Origin: Paenibacillus glacialis
GTDB taxonomy: Bacteria; Bacillota; Bacilli; Paenibacillales; Paenibacillaceae
Direction: 5' to 3'
NCBI RefSeq assembly: GCF_001637205.1
Contig: NZ_LVJH01000020.1
Location: forward strand, 1-55,479
DNA length: 55,479 nt
This document shows, one piece after another, positions 16,680 to 25,603 of the stretch. The notes beneath the pieces were generated by a model. It saw only the letters and a program-made list of their open reading frames with translations, was not told where the DNA came from and made no database searches. The translations under genes and the position numbers were made by a program. The first letter of the stretch is position 1. Every line of letters begins with the position of its first letter.

Positions 16680-17570
16680 ATGATAAGTAAATTAGATTTA
16701 TATAAAGTATTTTGTAAGGTAGGAAAAAGTGAAAGCTTTTCTAAGGCAGCCAAAGATCTCTATATGACACAACCAGCTGTTAGTCAGGCGATCATGCAAT
16801 TAGAAAGAGAATTAGATATACGCCTTTTTAATAGAACGCCTAAAGGGGTATCTTTAACAAATGAAGGCAGTCTTCTATTTGAATATGTCAATTCTGCTAT
16901 TAATTTAATTGATGTTGGGGAAGAAAAGATTCTAGAATTTAAGAATTTAACGACAGGGGAATTAAAGATAGGTGTAGGAGATACGATTTCTAGATATTTT
17001 TTACTTCCATATCTGGAGGCTTTTCATAATGAATATCCGAATATTAAGTTTAAGATTGTTAATGGTACAACATTAGAGCTCTGTTCTATATTAAAATCAG
17101 GAGAGGTTGATATTGCTATTTGTAATTTACCTCTTGATGATTCTACATTAGAACTAAGACCATGTATTGATATTCATGATATTTTTGTTTGTGGGGAGAA
17201 ATACAAGAATATATTATCTAAGCCATTAAGCCTCGATGAATTAGTAAAACTGCCATTAATATTACTTGAAACGAAATCAAATTCCAGAAGGTATGTAGAG
17301 GATTATATGATAATTAGAGGTATACAGATTTCGCCGGAATTTGAATTAGGCTCACATGACTTATTATTGGAGTTTGCTAAAATAAATTTAGGAATAGCAT
17401 GTGTGACGAAAGAATTTTCCCAAGAGTATTTAAATAAAGGATTATTGTATGAAGTACAATTAAATGAAGCAATACCAAAGAGAAATGTAGGAGTATGTTT
17501 TTTGAAAAGTGTGTCTCTATCACCAGCTTCAACGAAATTTGTTGAGATCATAGAAAATAAACAGGTGTAA
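16680..17570 (+). CDS. LysR-family transcriptional regulator
   Basis: The 296-residue protein has an N-terminal winged helix (LYKVFCKVGKSESFSKAAKD, then LYMTQPAVSQAIMQLERELD) and a LysR substrate-binding domain from about residue 90 (GELKIGVGDTISRYFLLPYL). The ATG at 16680 follows AAGGAG by seven bases; an earlier in-frame start lacks a ribosome binding site. It is divergent from the CofE-like gene with 120 bases between them, the classical position for a LysR activator of its neighbour. A large terminator follows at 17637. Confidence 0.9.
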   Translation: MISKLDLYKVFCKVGKSESFSKAAKDLYMTQPAVSQAIMQLERELDIRLFNRTPKGVSLTNEGSLLFEYVNSAINLIDVGEEKILEFKNLTTGELKIGVGDTISRYFLLPYLEAFHNEYPNIKFKIVNGTTLELCSILKSGEVDIAICNLPLDDSTLELRPCIDIHDIFVCGEKYKNILSKPLSLDELVKLPLILLETKSNSRRYVEDYMIIRGIQISPEFELGSHDLLLEFAKINLGIACVTKEFSQEYLNKGLLYEVQLNEAIPKRNVGVCFLKSVSLSPASTKFVEIIENKQV

Positions 17571-17636
17571 AATAATCTCGATATAGGTTTATGAACGGGA
17601 AACGGGGATTTAAAGTGATGGAAAGCGACATACAAC

Positions 17637-17716
17637 AGGCTGACCGTAACACGTCTCCATCAAGCGCCAAACTGCGATGCGCTTGATGGAGGGACGCGTA
17701 TAGGTCAGCCTCTTTT
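17637..17716 (+). terminator. Large hairpin terminator
   Basis: AGGCTGACC (17637-17645) pairs with GGTCAGCCT (17703-17711). Inside, CCATCAAGCGC pairs with GCGCTTGATGG. CTTTTG follows. The stem spans about 75 bases and is far stronger than needed for termination. Confidence 0.7.
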
Positions 17717-17724
17717 GTAGGTGT

Positions 17725-17744
17725 AGCCCGTTCTAGAACGGGCT
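17725..17744. repeat. Perfect 20-base palindrome
   Basis: AGCCCGTTCTAGAACGGGCT equals its own reverse complement. It lies 13 bases after the large terminator. It may be an operator or a remnant element end. Confidence 0.6.
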
Positions 17745-18016
17745 CATGCTAATCGTATTCAATTTCTCGCCTGATTGATCATAATGGTAATACCAAAACT
17801 CGCAGGTGTTGTTTGGACCGAGAATTCAATAAGGTGTAAGGAACACAAATGGCCATGTACTTACTCATATAGATGGTATTTGGATAAATCTCCACAACAA
17901 ATGAACTTTCAGCATAGGCTATTCGTATTATAGTTATTCTACTAGAAAAAGCGTATGGGGAAGAAGATATGACGCTGTTCAAAGTTCTATATACGCCAAA
18001 GAAGGGGTGAAGGAAG
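17745..18016. other. Intergenic before ABC pair, with a small remnant
   Basis: On the minus strand about 17731-17820 reads NTCEFWYYHYDQSGEKLNTI and SMSPF with a stop inside the palindrome. This is protein-like but has no start, so it is perhaps the end of a lost gene. No clear promoter for the ABC genes is visible; AAGGAAG just before 18017 is their ribosome binding site. Confidence 0.3.
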
Positions 18017-18730
18017 ATGCTCACAATAAAACATTTTACCAAGAGCTATAAGGGTGGTAAAAAGGCAGTAAACGACTTGAATTTAGTGGTCGAGAAGGGC
18101 GATATTTACGGCTTTATCGGACATAACGGTGCAGGAAAAACAACGACAATCCGGGCAGTAGTTGGTGTCCTTGACTTTGAAGAAGGGGATATTGAAATTG
18201 ACGGCATTTCGATTAAGAAAGATCCAGTTGCCTGCAAAGCGGTTACTGCGTATATTCCTGATAACCCGGATATATACGATCATCTTACCGGCATACAGTA
18301 CTTAAATTTTATTGGCGATCTCTTTAGCGTATCCAAAGCAGATCGTGAGTCACTCATTAAAAAATACGGCGATGATTTTCAGATTACAGCCAATTTGGGT
18401 GATATGATATCCTCGTATTCTCATGGCATGAAGCAGAAGCTCGCTATCATCTCTGCTCTCATTCATAAACCAAAGTTGTTAGTGCTGGATGAGCCCTTTG
18501 TTGGACTTGATCCAAAGGCTGCTCACATGTTAAAGACAATCATGGTAGATCTGTGCAGCAATGGTAGTGCAATCTTCTTCTCAACCCATGTACTGGATGT
18601 GGCAGAAAAGCTCTGCAATAAGATTGCGATCATTAAAGCGGGCAAATTGATGACCCATGGCAAGACAGAAGATGTAAAAGGTGACAACAGCCTTGAAGAT
18701 GTGTTCCTGGAGTTGATAGACAATGATTAA
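18017..18730 (+). CDS. ABC transporter ATP-binding protein
   Basis: This 237-residue ATPase has Walker A GHNGAGKTT, signature SYSHGMKQKLAI, Walker B LLVLDEP, D-loop VGLDPKA and switch His in STHVLD. The Q-loop region reads YIPDNPDIYDHLTG, with Asp and Asn where Gln is usual. This is seen in the EcsA/BcrA-like branch of ABC-2 exporters (YIPDxPxxYxxLT). It powers the permease encoded next, whose start overlaps its last codons by eight bases. AAGGAAG precedes the ATG. The export substrate is not evident. Confidence 0.92.
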   Translation: MLTIKHFTKSYKGGKKAVNDLNLVVEKGDIYGFIGHNGAGKTTTIRAVVGVLDFEEGDIEIDGISIKKDPVACKAVTAYIPDNPDIYDHLTGIQYLNFIGDLFSVSKADRESLIKKYGDDFQITANLGDMISSYSHGMKQKLAIISALIHKPKLLVLDEPFVGLDPKAAHMLKTIMVDLCSNGSAIFFSTHVLDVAEKLCNKIAIIKAGKLMTHGKTEDVKGDNSLEDVFLELIDND

Positions 18731-20321
18731 TATATGGAGATTAACGAAGGTACAGTTACTTTCTTCATTTGGCTTGAATAAAGCATTGCATACGCGCGAT
18801 GGTAAGGAAAGACGCAAATTACTTCTGCTGAGCATAAGTATTCTAATAGGTGTGGTCATGATGGCAGTGGCTTCATTTGGATACAGCTTCATGATGGCAC
18901 GGACCTTTGAACAAATAGGCCGTATGGATCTGCTGCTTGCCATTATGATGGCTGTAACTTCTATTATCGGGTTCTTTACAACGATCTATAAAGCAAGTGG
19001 AGTATTATTTGGCTTTAAAGACTACGACTTGGTCATGTCGTTGCCTATCAAAACAAGCCATGTTGTAGCGAGTCGTGTTCTTCAGCTCTATGTGCTGAAT
19101 TTATTCTTTGCTTTGATGGTGATGCTGCCAGCTGGAGTAGTTTATGCAATAAAAGTGAATCCTGGAGCGTTATATTTTCCGTTTTTTCTGATTACATTCT
19201 TGTTTATTCCGTTACTACCCATCATTGCTGCAACCATAATTGGCGCACTGATTAGCTGGATCTCCTCCCGTTTTAAAGCGAGTCGAATGATCAGCCTCAT
19301 ATTAACCTTTGTCGTAATAATTGGTGTTATGATTGGTTCGTTTCGTATCAATGGAAACGAGCAGGTACTTGCTGATATGAGTACACAATTGGCAGATATG
19401 ATATTTAAGCTGTACCCTCTTGCAGCCATGTATGTAGATGCCGTTTGCTCGTATGAGATTGGTTCATTGCTATTATTTATTGCGATATCTGTGCTTGCGT
19501 TTATGCTGTTTACCACTGTACTTGGCACAAGATATAAAGCTATTCATACAGGCTTAACGACCTCTCATGCAAGCAGCAAATATATAATGAAACCACTAGA
19601 AACATCATCACCTTTTCGTGCACTTTATAAGAAGGAGCTGCGTCGATACATTAGTTCTTCCTTATATGTGCTGAATACGAGTATTGGCATGATTTTTTTA
19701 CTCGTGATGTCGATTTCTTTATTGTTTATTAGCTCGGAGAAACTTGGGCAACTGATAGAAATCCCGCAATTGTCCGATTACCTGAGCAAACTGGCTCCAC
19801 TGTTCGTTTCTTTGTTCGTAACTTTAAGCTGCACAACGTCAAGTTCCATTTCTCTTGAAGGTAACAATTTATGGATACTAAAAAGCTCACCTGTATCGAA
19901 ACAAAACATACTGCTTAGCAAAGTTGCGGTGAATCTCACCATCACAATGCCTATCTCGATTATCAGTTGTGTGATGCTCATGATATCGTTGCGTACTGGA
20001 TGGATTGAAAGCTTGCTATTGCTTGTTATCCCATTGATATATGCCTGTTATTCAGCGATGATGGGAGTTATTGTCAACTTGAAACTTCCTAACCTAGTGT
20101 GGACAAGCGAAGTTACGGTGATAAAACAAAGTGCATCGGTCATAGTGTCCATGTTGATTGGCTTCATCAGTCTAGTGATTCCATTGGGTATATCGCTTAT
20201 TCTATCCCATGTAAATGGCAATCTCATTTTGTTAGGCATTGGAATAATGATAATGGCGGTATGCAGTGTGATGTATAGATACATCCAGACAAAAGGGGAG
20301 CAGCTGTTTCAGGCTCTTTAA
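18723..20321 (+). CDS. Large ABC exporter permease
   Basis: The 532-residue membrane protein has about twelve hydrophobic segments arranged as two related halves. The layout is that of the large ABC-2 permeases paired with EcsA-like ATPases (KDYDLVMSLPIKTSHVVASR in the first half is the coupling region, ILKSSPVSKQNILLSKVAVN in the second). Its size, twice that of a simple ABC-2 permease, suggests that one copy supplies both half channels. It overlaps the ATPase gene by eight bases, so translation is coupled. The substrate is unknown; bacitracin-like peptides and lipids are exported by relatives. Confidence 0.85.
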   Translation: MINIWRLTKVQLLSSFGLNKALHTRDGKERRKLLLLSISILIGVVMMAVASFGYSFMMARTFEQIGRMDLLLAIMMAVTSIIGFFTTIYKASGVLFGFKDYDLVMSLPIKTSHVVASRVLQLYVLNLFFALMVMLPAGVVYAIKVNPGALYFPFFLITFLFIPLLPIIAATIIGALISWISSRFKASRMISLILTFVVIIGVMIGSFRINGNEQVLADMSTQLADMIFKLYPLAAMYVDAVCSYEIGSLLLFIAISVLAFMLFTTVLGTRYKAIHTGLTTSHASSKYIMKPLETSSPFRALYKKELRRYISSSLYVLNTSIGMIFLLVMSISLLFISSEKLGQLIEIPQLSDYLSKLAPLFVSLFVTLSCTTSSSISLEGNNLWILKSSPVSKQNILLSKVAVNLTITMPISIISCVMLMISLRTGWIESLLLLVIPLIYACYSAMMGVIVNLKLPNLVWTSEVTVIKQSASVIVSMLIGFISLVIPLGISLILSHVNGNLILLGIGIMIMAVCSVMYRYIQTKGEQLFQAL

Positions 20322-20405
20322 CAATTAACATAAAGTGTGGAGGTAACCTTGCTTCTTTTCTTTGATCGTGAGTAAGGGAAACGCCCATCTTAAAGTGAAA
20401 TGACA

Positions 20406-20445
20406 AAAGAGGCCTTCTCGCTGTTACAGCGGAGAGCCTCTTTTT
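20406..20445 (+). terminator. Intrinsic terminator after ABC pair
   Basis: AAAGAGGC (20406-20413) pairs with GCCTCTTT (20436-20443), with inner CGCTG and CAGCG also paired, followed by T residues. Confidence 0.75.
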
Positions 20446-20622
20446 ATGATTTCAGGTGTAGGTCAAGTGGGGGGCAAGAGCGAGCCTCTAGAATCGCATC
20501 ACTCTTTTGAAGCAGTCTTCAAAAGGAGGTCCTTGAATATCGCTTTATAGAACCAAGCAAGAATAGTAGATGCTCTAGTGTCTTTACTGGGTTATGGTAT
20601 TTATCTTGAGAAACGCTTGAGT

Positions 20623-21495
20623 TCAAAGCACCGTACCATTTTGTGTAATCAATCGCAGTAAACTTGACAACGTAGTGGAGTAAATCGAGTCACTTCTATG
20701 AACAAACCATACGTGCAAATCCCGATACCCTTCAGGCAGGCGATGGGAAGCGATTATTCCTGCCTCTTCCGCCTTGGCAATCGACGACTGTGGTAGCATA
20801 GACACGCCGAGGCCAGCGGATACCCCACCTAAAATCACTTCTAACGTACCAAATTCCATAATCTGATAGTTAGTAAATCCTTTTTCACTTAGGAAACTCT
20901 CAGCCTTTGTGCGATGCGTGCATCCAACATCGAAAAACAACATCGGCTTCGTAAGCAATTCGCGCATGTCGCTCTTTCCGGGTTTCGAAATAAGCACCAA
21001 CTCCTCTTCGAAAGCCGCGACATGTCCTATATCTGGATGGTTAATTGGTCCATAGACAAAGGCTCCATCTAGTTCGTAATCCAACACCTTTTGTATGAGA
21101 CCATGCGTTGCACCCGTTATGAGCGATAGATTGACGTCGGGATATAGCGAGTGATACTCGGTCAGTAGAGGAGTCAGGTGAATGACCGCTGTCGTCTCGA
21201 TAGAACCTAACCGGAGAGGACCAGCAGGATGTTCCGAGTATTGTGTGGATTTCACAGCCTCGTCCATCAGAATCAGAATTTTATTCGTATAATCCAGCAA
21301 GTTCTCTCCTGCCGGCGTTAATGTCATCCCCCGATTGGATCGACGAAAAAGAGGTATTTTCAACTGAGCTTCAAGGTACTGAATCCGGGTGGTCACATTG
21401 GACTGTACATAGTTCAAGACTTGCGCGGCCTTCGTTATGCTGCCCTCGCGAGCGACGGCTTGAAATATTTTCAAATCTCCGCTTTCCATTTCCAT
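20623..21495 (-). CDS. LysR-family transcriptional regulator
   Basis: The 290-residue protein has a LysR winged helix (LKIFQAVAREGSITKAAQVL, then NYVQSNVTTRIQYLEAQLKI) and an effector domain beginning about residue 92 (GPLRLGSIETTAVIHLTPLL). The QSNVTTRIQYLE helix is typical of the CzcR/YwbI-like branch in Bacillus relatives. AGGTGAC precedes the ATG. It is divergent from a zinc-type quinone oxidoreductase gene with a 122-base intergenic region and probably regulates it. Confidence 0.9.
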   Translation of the reverse strand: MEMESGDLKIFQAVAREGSITKAAQVLNYVQSNVTTRIQYLEAQLKIPLFRRSNRGMTLTPAGENLLDYTNKILILMDEAVKSTQYSEHPAGPLRLGSIETTAVIHLTPLLTEYHSLYPDVNLSLITGATHGLIQKVLDYELDGAFVYGPINHPDIGHVAAFEEELVLISKPGKSDMRELLTKPMLFFDVGCTHRTKAESFLSEKGFTNYQIMEFGTLEVILGGVSAGLGVSMLPQSSIAKAEEAGIIASHRLPEGYRDLHVWFVHRSDSIYSTTLSSLLRLITQNGTVL

Positions 21496-21617
21496 GTCAC
21501 CTGCTTGGTATGATTATTTATGATAGTCACATTCGATTTTATCCATTTTACTGAATTATTTCCTCTGTGTACAATTCAATATAGATTCACGAAAAACGAC
21601 TTAAGGGAGGAAACAGG

Positions 21618-22607
21618 ATGAAAGCAATCGTACATGCGGGCATGAGTGGGCTGAGGGGTTTGACATATGAAGATGTCACTGATAGACAGCCGGGCTACGG
21701 AGAAGTGAAAGTGATGCTGAAAGCTGCAGGGTTGAACCATCGGGACTTGTTCCTCATGGCAAATAGAACAGAACGAGATGCCTCATTGATTATCGGCTCG
21801 GATGGTGCAGGCAGAATTGAAACAATAGGAGAAGGCGTATCCAATCTTACAATAGGTACCGATGTAATCATTAATCCGTGTATCGGATGGGAAACTGTCC
21901 ACAATGTTCCGTCCGTTCTAGCCATTGTAGGCGGTCCTTCAGATGGTACATTCGCCGAGTCTATTATCATTCCTGCACAAAATGTCGTCAGCAAGCCATC
22001 TTACCTGTCTTGGGAAGAAGCGGGCGTGCTGTCCTTGTCCGCCTTAACGGCCTATCGGGCTCTGTTCACGAGAGGCCGCTTACAGCAAGGTGAACATGTT
22101 CTCATTCCTGGCATTGGTGGAGGTGTTGCAACTTATGCCATGCTTATGGCTTCGGCGGCAGGTGCACGAGTCAGTGTCACATCACGTAGTGAAGCGAAGA
22201 GACAAGCAGCACTTGCATATGGAGCTGAACATGCATTTGACAGTCATAGCAATTGGAAGGACAGTATGGGTGGGGACACCGTGGACCTCATCCTCGACAG
22301 CATTGGGCCTGCTACGTTCCAACACTACTTTGATATTATTAAGCCAACCGGACGTATCGTCACGTTTGGAGCAAGCTCCGGAGACCAATTGGAGATTCCG
22401 ATGAGGGCCATATTTTTTCCTCAAATTAGTATCATTGGTACGTCAATGGGAAGCAGCGAAGAGTTCGATGCTATGCTTCAATTTATGGAACTCCACTCGC
22501 TCCGTCCTATTATTGATAGTGTGTATCCATTACATGACACAGTTCAAGCCTTTCACCGAATGCAGCAGGGGGAGCAATTAGGTAACATAGGGATAAGAAT
22601 AAAGTAG
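21618..22607 (+). CDS. MDR-family oxidoreductase (YogA-like alcohol dehydrogenase)
   Basis: The 329-residue protein is a medium-chain dehydrogenase/reductase. The N-terminal GroES-like part contains [20 protein letters not shown] and [20 protein letters not shown]. The NAD(P)-binding Rossmann part has [40 protein letters not shown] and [16 protein letters not shown]. The structural zinc cysteines are absent, and the sequence resembles Bacillus YogA and quinone-oxidoreductase-like members. It would reduce or oxidise a small carbonyl compound with NADPH in the cytosol. GGGAGG lies upstream. It is paired with the divergent LysR gene. Confidence 0.85.
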   Translation: MKAIVHAGMSGLRGLTYEDVTDRQPGYGEVKVMLKAAGLNHRDLFLMANRTERDASLIIGSDGAGRIETIGEGVSNLTIGTDVIINPCIGWETVHNVPSVLAIVGGPSDGTFAESIIIPAQNVVSKPSYLSWEEAGVLSLSALTAYRALFTRGRLQQGEHVLIPGIGGGVATYAMLMASAAGARVSVTSRSEAKRQAALAYGAEHAFDSHSNWKDSMGGDTVDLILDSIGPATFQHYFDIIKPTGRIVTFGASSGDQLEIPMRAIFFPQISIIGTSMGSSEEFDAMLQFMELHSLRPIIDSVYPLHDTVQAFHRMQQGEQLGNIGIRIK

Positions 22608-22720
22608 CGCACGCTTGTACGGTGAAAACAGAAACATGAATTTTTTTGAATCGTATTTGTAACCTTTGAGAACTCCGTTGGCACTTCTATATAATACGGA
22701 AGAAAGGAGCGGGGGAGAGC

Positions 22721-23005
22721 ATGCTTCATTGTATTGAAGACGCAAAACAAGGAGATCGGCAAGCTTTTGAACATATCCGCGTCTTAAAGGTATTTCCCGC
22801 TTATAACGAATCATCGGTACCATTTCAAAACAGTGATGTTGTTTTAACGGGGTTTGGAAAGAACGTTATGGATGGAAATGAGGACTGGGTCGAGAAGAAA
22901 GGGATAGATGAATGGTATGGCGGGGTGCATCTACAAGGATACTTTCAGCGATGGCGTTGGAATTCGTCCCTACAAACGATTCAGGATATAGGCACTGAGG
23001 TGTAA
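22721..23005 (+). CDS. Short chimeric protein: sigma-like start, DUF3658-like end
   Basis: The 94-residue frame has a good ribosome binding site (GGGGGAG). Its first part, MLHCIEDAKQGDRQAFEHI, looks like the beginning of an ECF sigma factor. The rest (LTGFGKNVMDGNEDWVEKKG, then IDEWYGGVHLQG and WRWN) resembles the C-terminal end of DUF1835/DUF3658 proteins. Neither domain is complete, so it is probably the product of a deletion joining two genes. It may still be translated. Both family resemblances are short and from memory. Confidence 0.4.
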   Translation: MLHCIEDAKQGDRQAFEHIRVLKVFPAYNESSVPFQNSDVVLTGFGKNVMDGNEDWVEKKGIDEWYGGVHLQGYFQRWRWNSSLQTIQDIGTEV

Positions 23006-23061
23006 CTTTGTTTATGAACAACCAAAGGCGAAAAATTTTCCTGCAATATGTCATACAAGAA

Positions 23062-23092
23062 TTTAAAGGACACCGACATGGTGTCCTTTAAA
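23062..23092. terminator. Perfect hairpin
   Basis: TTTAAAGGACACC and GGTGTCCTTTAAA form a perfect 13-bp stem with loop GACAT. The flanking A/T ends allow it to act in both directions. Confidence 0.6.
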
Positions 23093-23139
23093 TTTGCCAT
23101 AAACGTAATTAATCGTTGGTTTAGAGCCAAATCCATGTC

Positions 23140-23371
23140 ACTGAGCTAGAAGGAGAAGCAGGAAGAACTATGCGACAGTCGGTTTTTCCAATGCTCGCAA
23201 GCTTAGAGACGTATCGGTTGAAAGCATGTTCAAATCCTTCAGCTCTTGGAGCGAGGTGATCGTGGATCGTCTGAATAAGGCGCGTAGGAGGAAGCGTTAT
23301 CATTAACAGCCTGGAGGAAGATGTGACGACAATGGTCTTCTCCTTGTTCGATACAGGCATCGATATTGCTT
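23140..23371 (+). pseudogene. Decayed coding stretch, unidentified
   Basis: Two frames on the plus strand look protein-like in turn: AGRTMRQSVFPMLASLETYR, a break, then GSVIINSLEEDVTTMVFSLF and DTGIDIA with a stop near 23371. Stops and frame changes separate them. No start with a ribosome binding site is seen. The family is not recognised. Confidence 0.3.
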
Positions 23372-23406
23372 GATGCCTGATCGGTGAAATCGCGCTCTAT
23401 TACGAA

Positions 23407-23988
23407 TTACTTAAGCAATGTAAGTGTCGCTTTTATCGCATTATCAACAAATGATCGCTGTGGACGAGACTTCATCATTACGGTTAGTCCTATTAACGCT
23501 ATGATTAGCGCCTGCGCTAAAGACTTTGCGTCTGTATGGGTCTCGAGCTCACCTGATTGTATACCTCGTTCAATGGTTTCTTGAAATATGACCGATAGGT
23601 ACATTTGATGTTCCCTTGTCAGAATTTCAAATCTCTCATCATGAGGCGCAAGTTCGACCATTGTATTGATGCAAAAGCAGCCCCGACTAGGATTTTCTGC
23701 ATATTCCTCAGCAACCACATTTTCAAAAAAAGTGGAAAATGCTTCTTTTACAGATGAATGGTTTTGAAGTCTAGTTCGTACATCGGAAGCACGGGACATC
23801 GTGTATTTGCGCAGCGCGGCTTCGAACAATTCTTTTTTGTCTCCAAAGGCAGAGTATATACTGGGGCGTTGAATGCCCATTCTGGAAGTTAAATCGCTTA
23901 ATGAGGTAGCCTCATATCCCTTCTCCCAAAATAGTTGCATAGCTGCATCTAATACTTTTTCTTCGTCAAATTCGCGGGTTCTTGCCAT
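23407..23988 (-). CDS. TetR-family transcriptional regulator
   Basis: The 193-residue protein starts with a typical TetR helix-turn-helix (EKVLDAAMQLFWEKGYEATS, then LSDLTSRMGIQRPSIYSAFG and DKKELF; residues 10-55). A TetR C-terminal ligand-binding domain follows, with GCFCINTMVELAPHDERF in its middle, typical of the AcrR/YxaF-like branch. It is divergent from an MFS/monooxygenase/esterase unit. Palindromic TACCGATCGGTA and a partial copy lie in the 300-base intergenic region, so it very likely represses both directions until an effector binds. Confidence 0.9.
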   Translation of the reverse strand: MARTREFDEEKVLDAAMQLFWEKGYEATSLSDLTSRMGIQRPSIYSAFGDKKELFEAALRKYTMSRASDVRTRLQNHSSVKEAFSTFFENVVAEEYAENPSRGCFCINTMVELAPHDERFEILTREHQMYLSVIFQETIERGIQSGELETHTDAKSLAQALIIALIGLTVMMKSRPQRSFVDNAIKATLTLLK

Positions 23989-24070
23989 TATGAATACCTC
24001 TCATTACTTGATTTTTTCTTTATTGCTCAATGATCCCGATTGTAGGTAACTGCCAATTGTCTCTATTTAC

Positions 24071-24087
24071 GTACCGAACAGTATATT
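24071..24087. promoter_or_regulatory. Second TetR operator, imperfect
   Basis: TACCGAACAGTATATT shares TACCGA and ACAGTAT with the operator at 24238-24255 but lacks the central bases. It lies 85 bases upstream of the tetR start, so it is a likely autoregulatory site. Confidence 0.45.
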
Positions 24088-24190
24088 ATAATTTTATAAT
24101 TTACCGTTTACTTTGTCAAATATAGGTTGGTTTATCCTAATAAGAGAAGATGGAATATTAAAATATAACGAGTGAAATCAAATATTATTG

Positions 24191-24255
24191 TTGACAGCAA
24201 GAGTAACCGTGAGATATATTTACTGGGCACTATAACATACCGATCGGTACAGTAT
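24191..24255 (+). promoter_or_regulatory. Promoter and TetR operator of MFS operon
   Basis: TTGACA (24191-24196) is followed after 18 bases by TATATT (24215-24220). Downstream lies the perfect palindrome TACCGATCGGTA (24238-24249), extended to ACAGTAT. The operator sits at or just after the transcription start, a good place for TetR-type repression. Confidence 0.6.
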
Positions 24256-24289
24256 GATGCTCAGCATCTAAAATGAATGGAGGTAAGGT

Positions 24290-25567
24290 GTGAACAAAAT
24301 GGAGGATGTTATAGAAAAAGTAGCAGTCAATGCCGATATAAAGGCGAATTCGTCACAGGTGCCGGTGATCACGTCTGATTCAGGTCATCATGCTTCTATG
24401 TCTCGCTATGTGACCCTATTGTTTGCTGCTGCCTGCGGGATGTCAGTCGCCAATATCTACTTCGCACAGCCACTACTCGATAAGTTGTCGATTGAGTTTG
24501 GTATTGGCCATTCCATCATAGGCATTGTTATTACCGTTACGCAGATCTTTTATGGATTGGGACTGCTGCTGCTGGTGCCGCTTGGAGATTTGCTGAACCA
24601 GCGCCGCTTGATTATCGGGCAGATGTTATTATCCATAATAGCTCTGGTTATCGTTGGAACTGCCTCCACCAGTATGGTGCTATTCGCAGGTATGGCCTTG
24701 GTGGGACTGCTTGCCGTTGTGACACAGACTCTTGTTGCGTTCGCAGCGAATATGGCTGCCCCTGCCGAACGAGGACGCGTCGTTGGCATGGTAACAAGCG
24801 GGATTGTAATAGGCATACTTCTTGCGCGGTCCATTGCAGGAATATTAACGGATCTTGCGGGTTGGCGTTCCGTATATCTAGTCTCTGCTGCGCTGATGCT
24901 TTTTATGGTTTGTATGTTTTTTAGGGTGTTGCCCAATGTTGAGCGCGAGGTAAAGTCACTGTCCTATCCTCAGCTGCTTGGATCGGTGCTTATGTTGTTT
25001 ATACAAGAACGGGTGTTACGCATCCGCTCTGTTCTGGCCCTGTTGATTTTTGCTGATTTCAGCATTTTGTGGACTTCCCTCGTACTGCCCCTTAGCACGC
25101 CGCCATTATCTCTTTCGCACAGTGCAATTGGAGCATTTGGTCTTGTAGGAGTAGCTGGAGCGTTAGCTGCAGCACGAGCGGGGAAGCTGGCTGATCGAGG
25201 TTACGGACAGAGAACGACGGGTATTGCTTTGATCCTATTATTAATTTCATGGTTGTTCATCAGCTATACAGAGCAGTCGTTATTCGCATTAGTTGTTGGT
25301 ATTGTTCTGCTTGATTTGGCAGTGCAGGCCATACATGTCACTAATCAAACTATGATCCTTCCATTGCGTTCGGAGGCACGTAGTCGTCTTACTGCCGGGT
25401 ACATGGTGTTCTATTCGATCGGCAGTGCTAGCGGTTCAATTGCTTCGACCCAAATGTATGCGCACTATGGCTGGGAAGGAGTATGCTTACTCGGGGCCTC
25501 TGTCAGTGCTTTAGCTCTTCTATTTTGGGTAATGACCAATCGCGCTACGGCTGCGGCATTAAAATAA
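24290..25567 (+). CDS. MFS transporter (YnfM-like)
   Basis: The 425-residue protein has a polar 38-residue N-terminus and then about twelve membrane segments. The first, LLFAAACGMSVANIYFAQPL LD, is typical of the YnfM/arabinose-efflux-like branch of 12-segment MFS proteins. The motif A equivalent is LGDLLNQRR. It probably exports a small toxic compound. GTG at 24290 is the chosen start because GGAGG lies six bases upstream; an in-frame ATG follows three codons later. It is the first gene of a three-gene unit with a flavin monooxygenase and an esterase, under TetR control. Confidence 0.85.
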   Translation: MNKMEDVIEKVAVNADIKANSSQVPVITSDSGHHASMSRYVTLLFAAACGMSVANIYFAQPLLDKLSIEFGIGHSIIGIVITVTQIFYGLGLLLLVPLGDLLNQRRLIIGQMLLSIIALVIVGTASTSMVLFAGMALVGLLAVVTQTLVAFAANMAAPAERGRVVGMVTSGIVIGILLARSIAGILTDLAGWRSVYLVSAALMLFMVCMFFRVLPNVEREVKSLSYPQLLGSVLMLFIQERVLRIRSVLALLIFADFSILWTSLVLPLSTPPLSLSHSAIGAFGLVGVAGALAAARAGKLADRGYGQRTTGIALILLLISWLFISYTEQSLFALVVGIVLLDLAVQAIHVTNQTMILPLRSEARSRLTAGYMVFYSIGSASGSIASTQMYAHYGWEGVCLLGASVSALALLFWVMTNRATAAALK

Positions 25568-25603
25568 AAAAAAATTTGTGATTTGTAAAAGGAGAGATTA
25601 CAC

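Noticed and set aside
17779..18042. 87-codon minus-strand frame before the ABC genes
   Set aside because: It overlaps the start of the ATPase gene on the other strand and lacks a ribosome binding site.
23121..23360. 79-codon minus-strand frame
   Set aside because: It has no ribosome binding site and low-complexity serine content. The plus strand looks more protein-like here, though broken.
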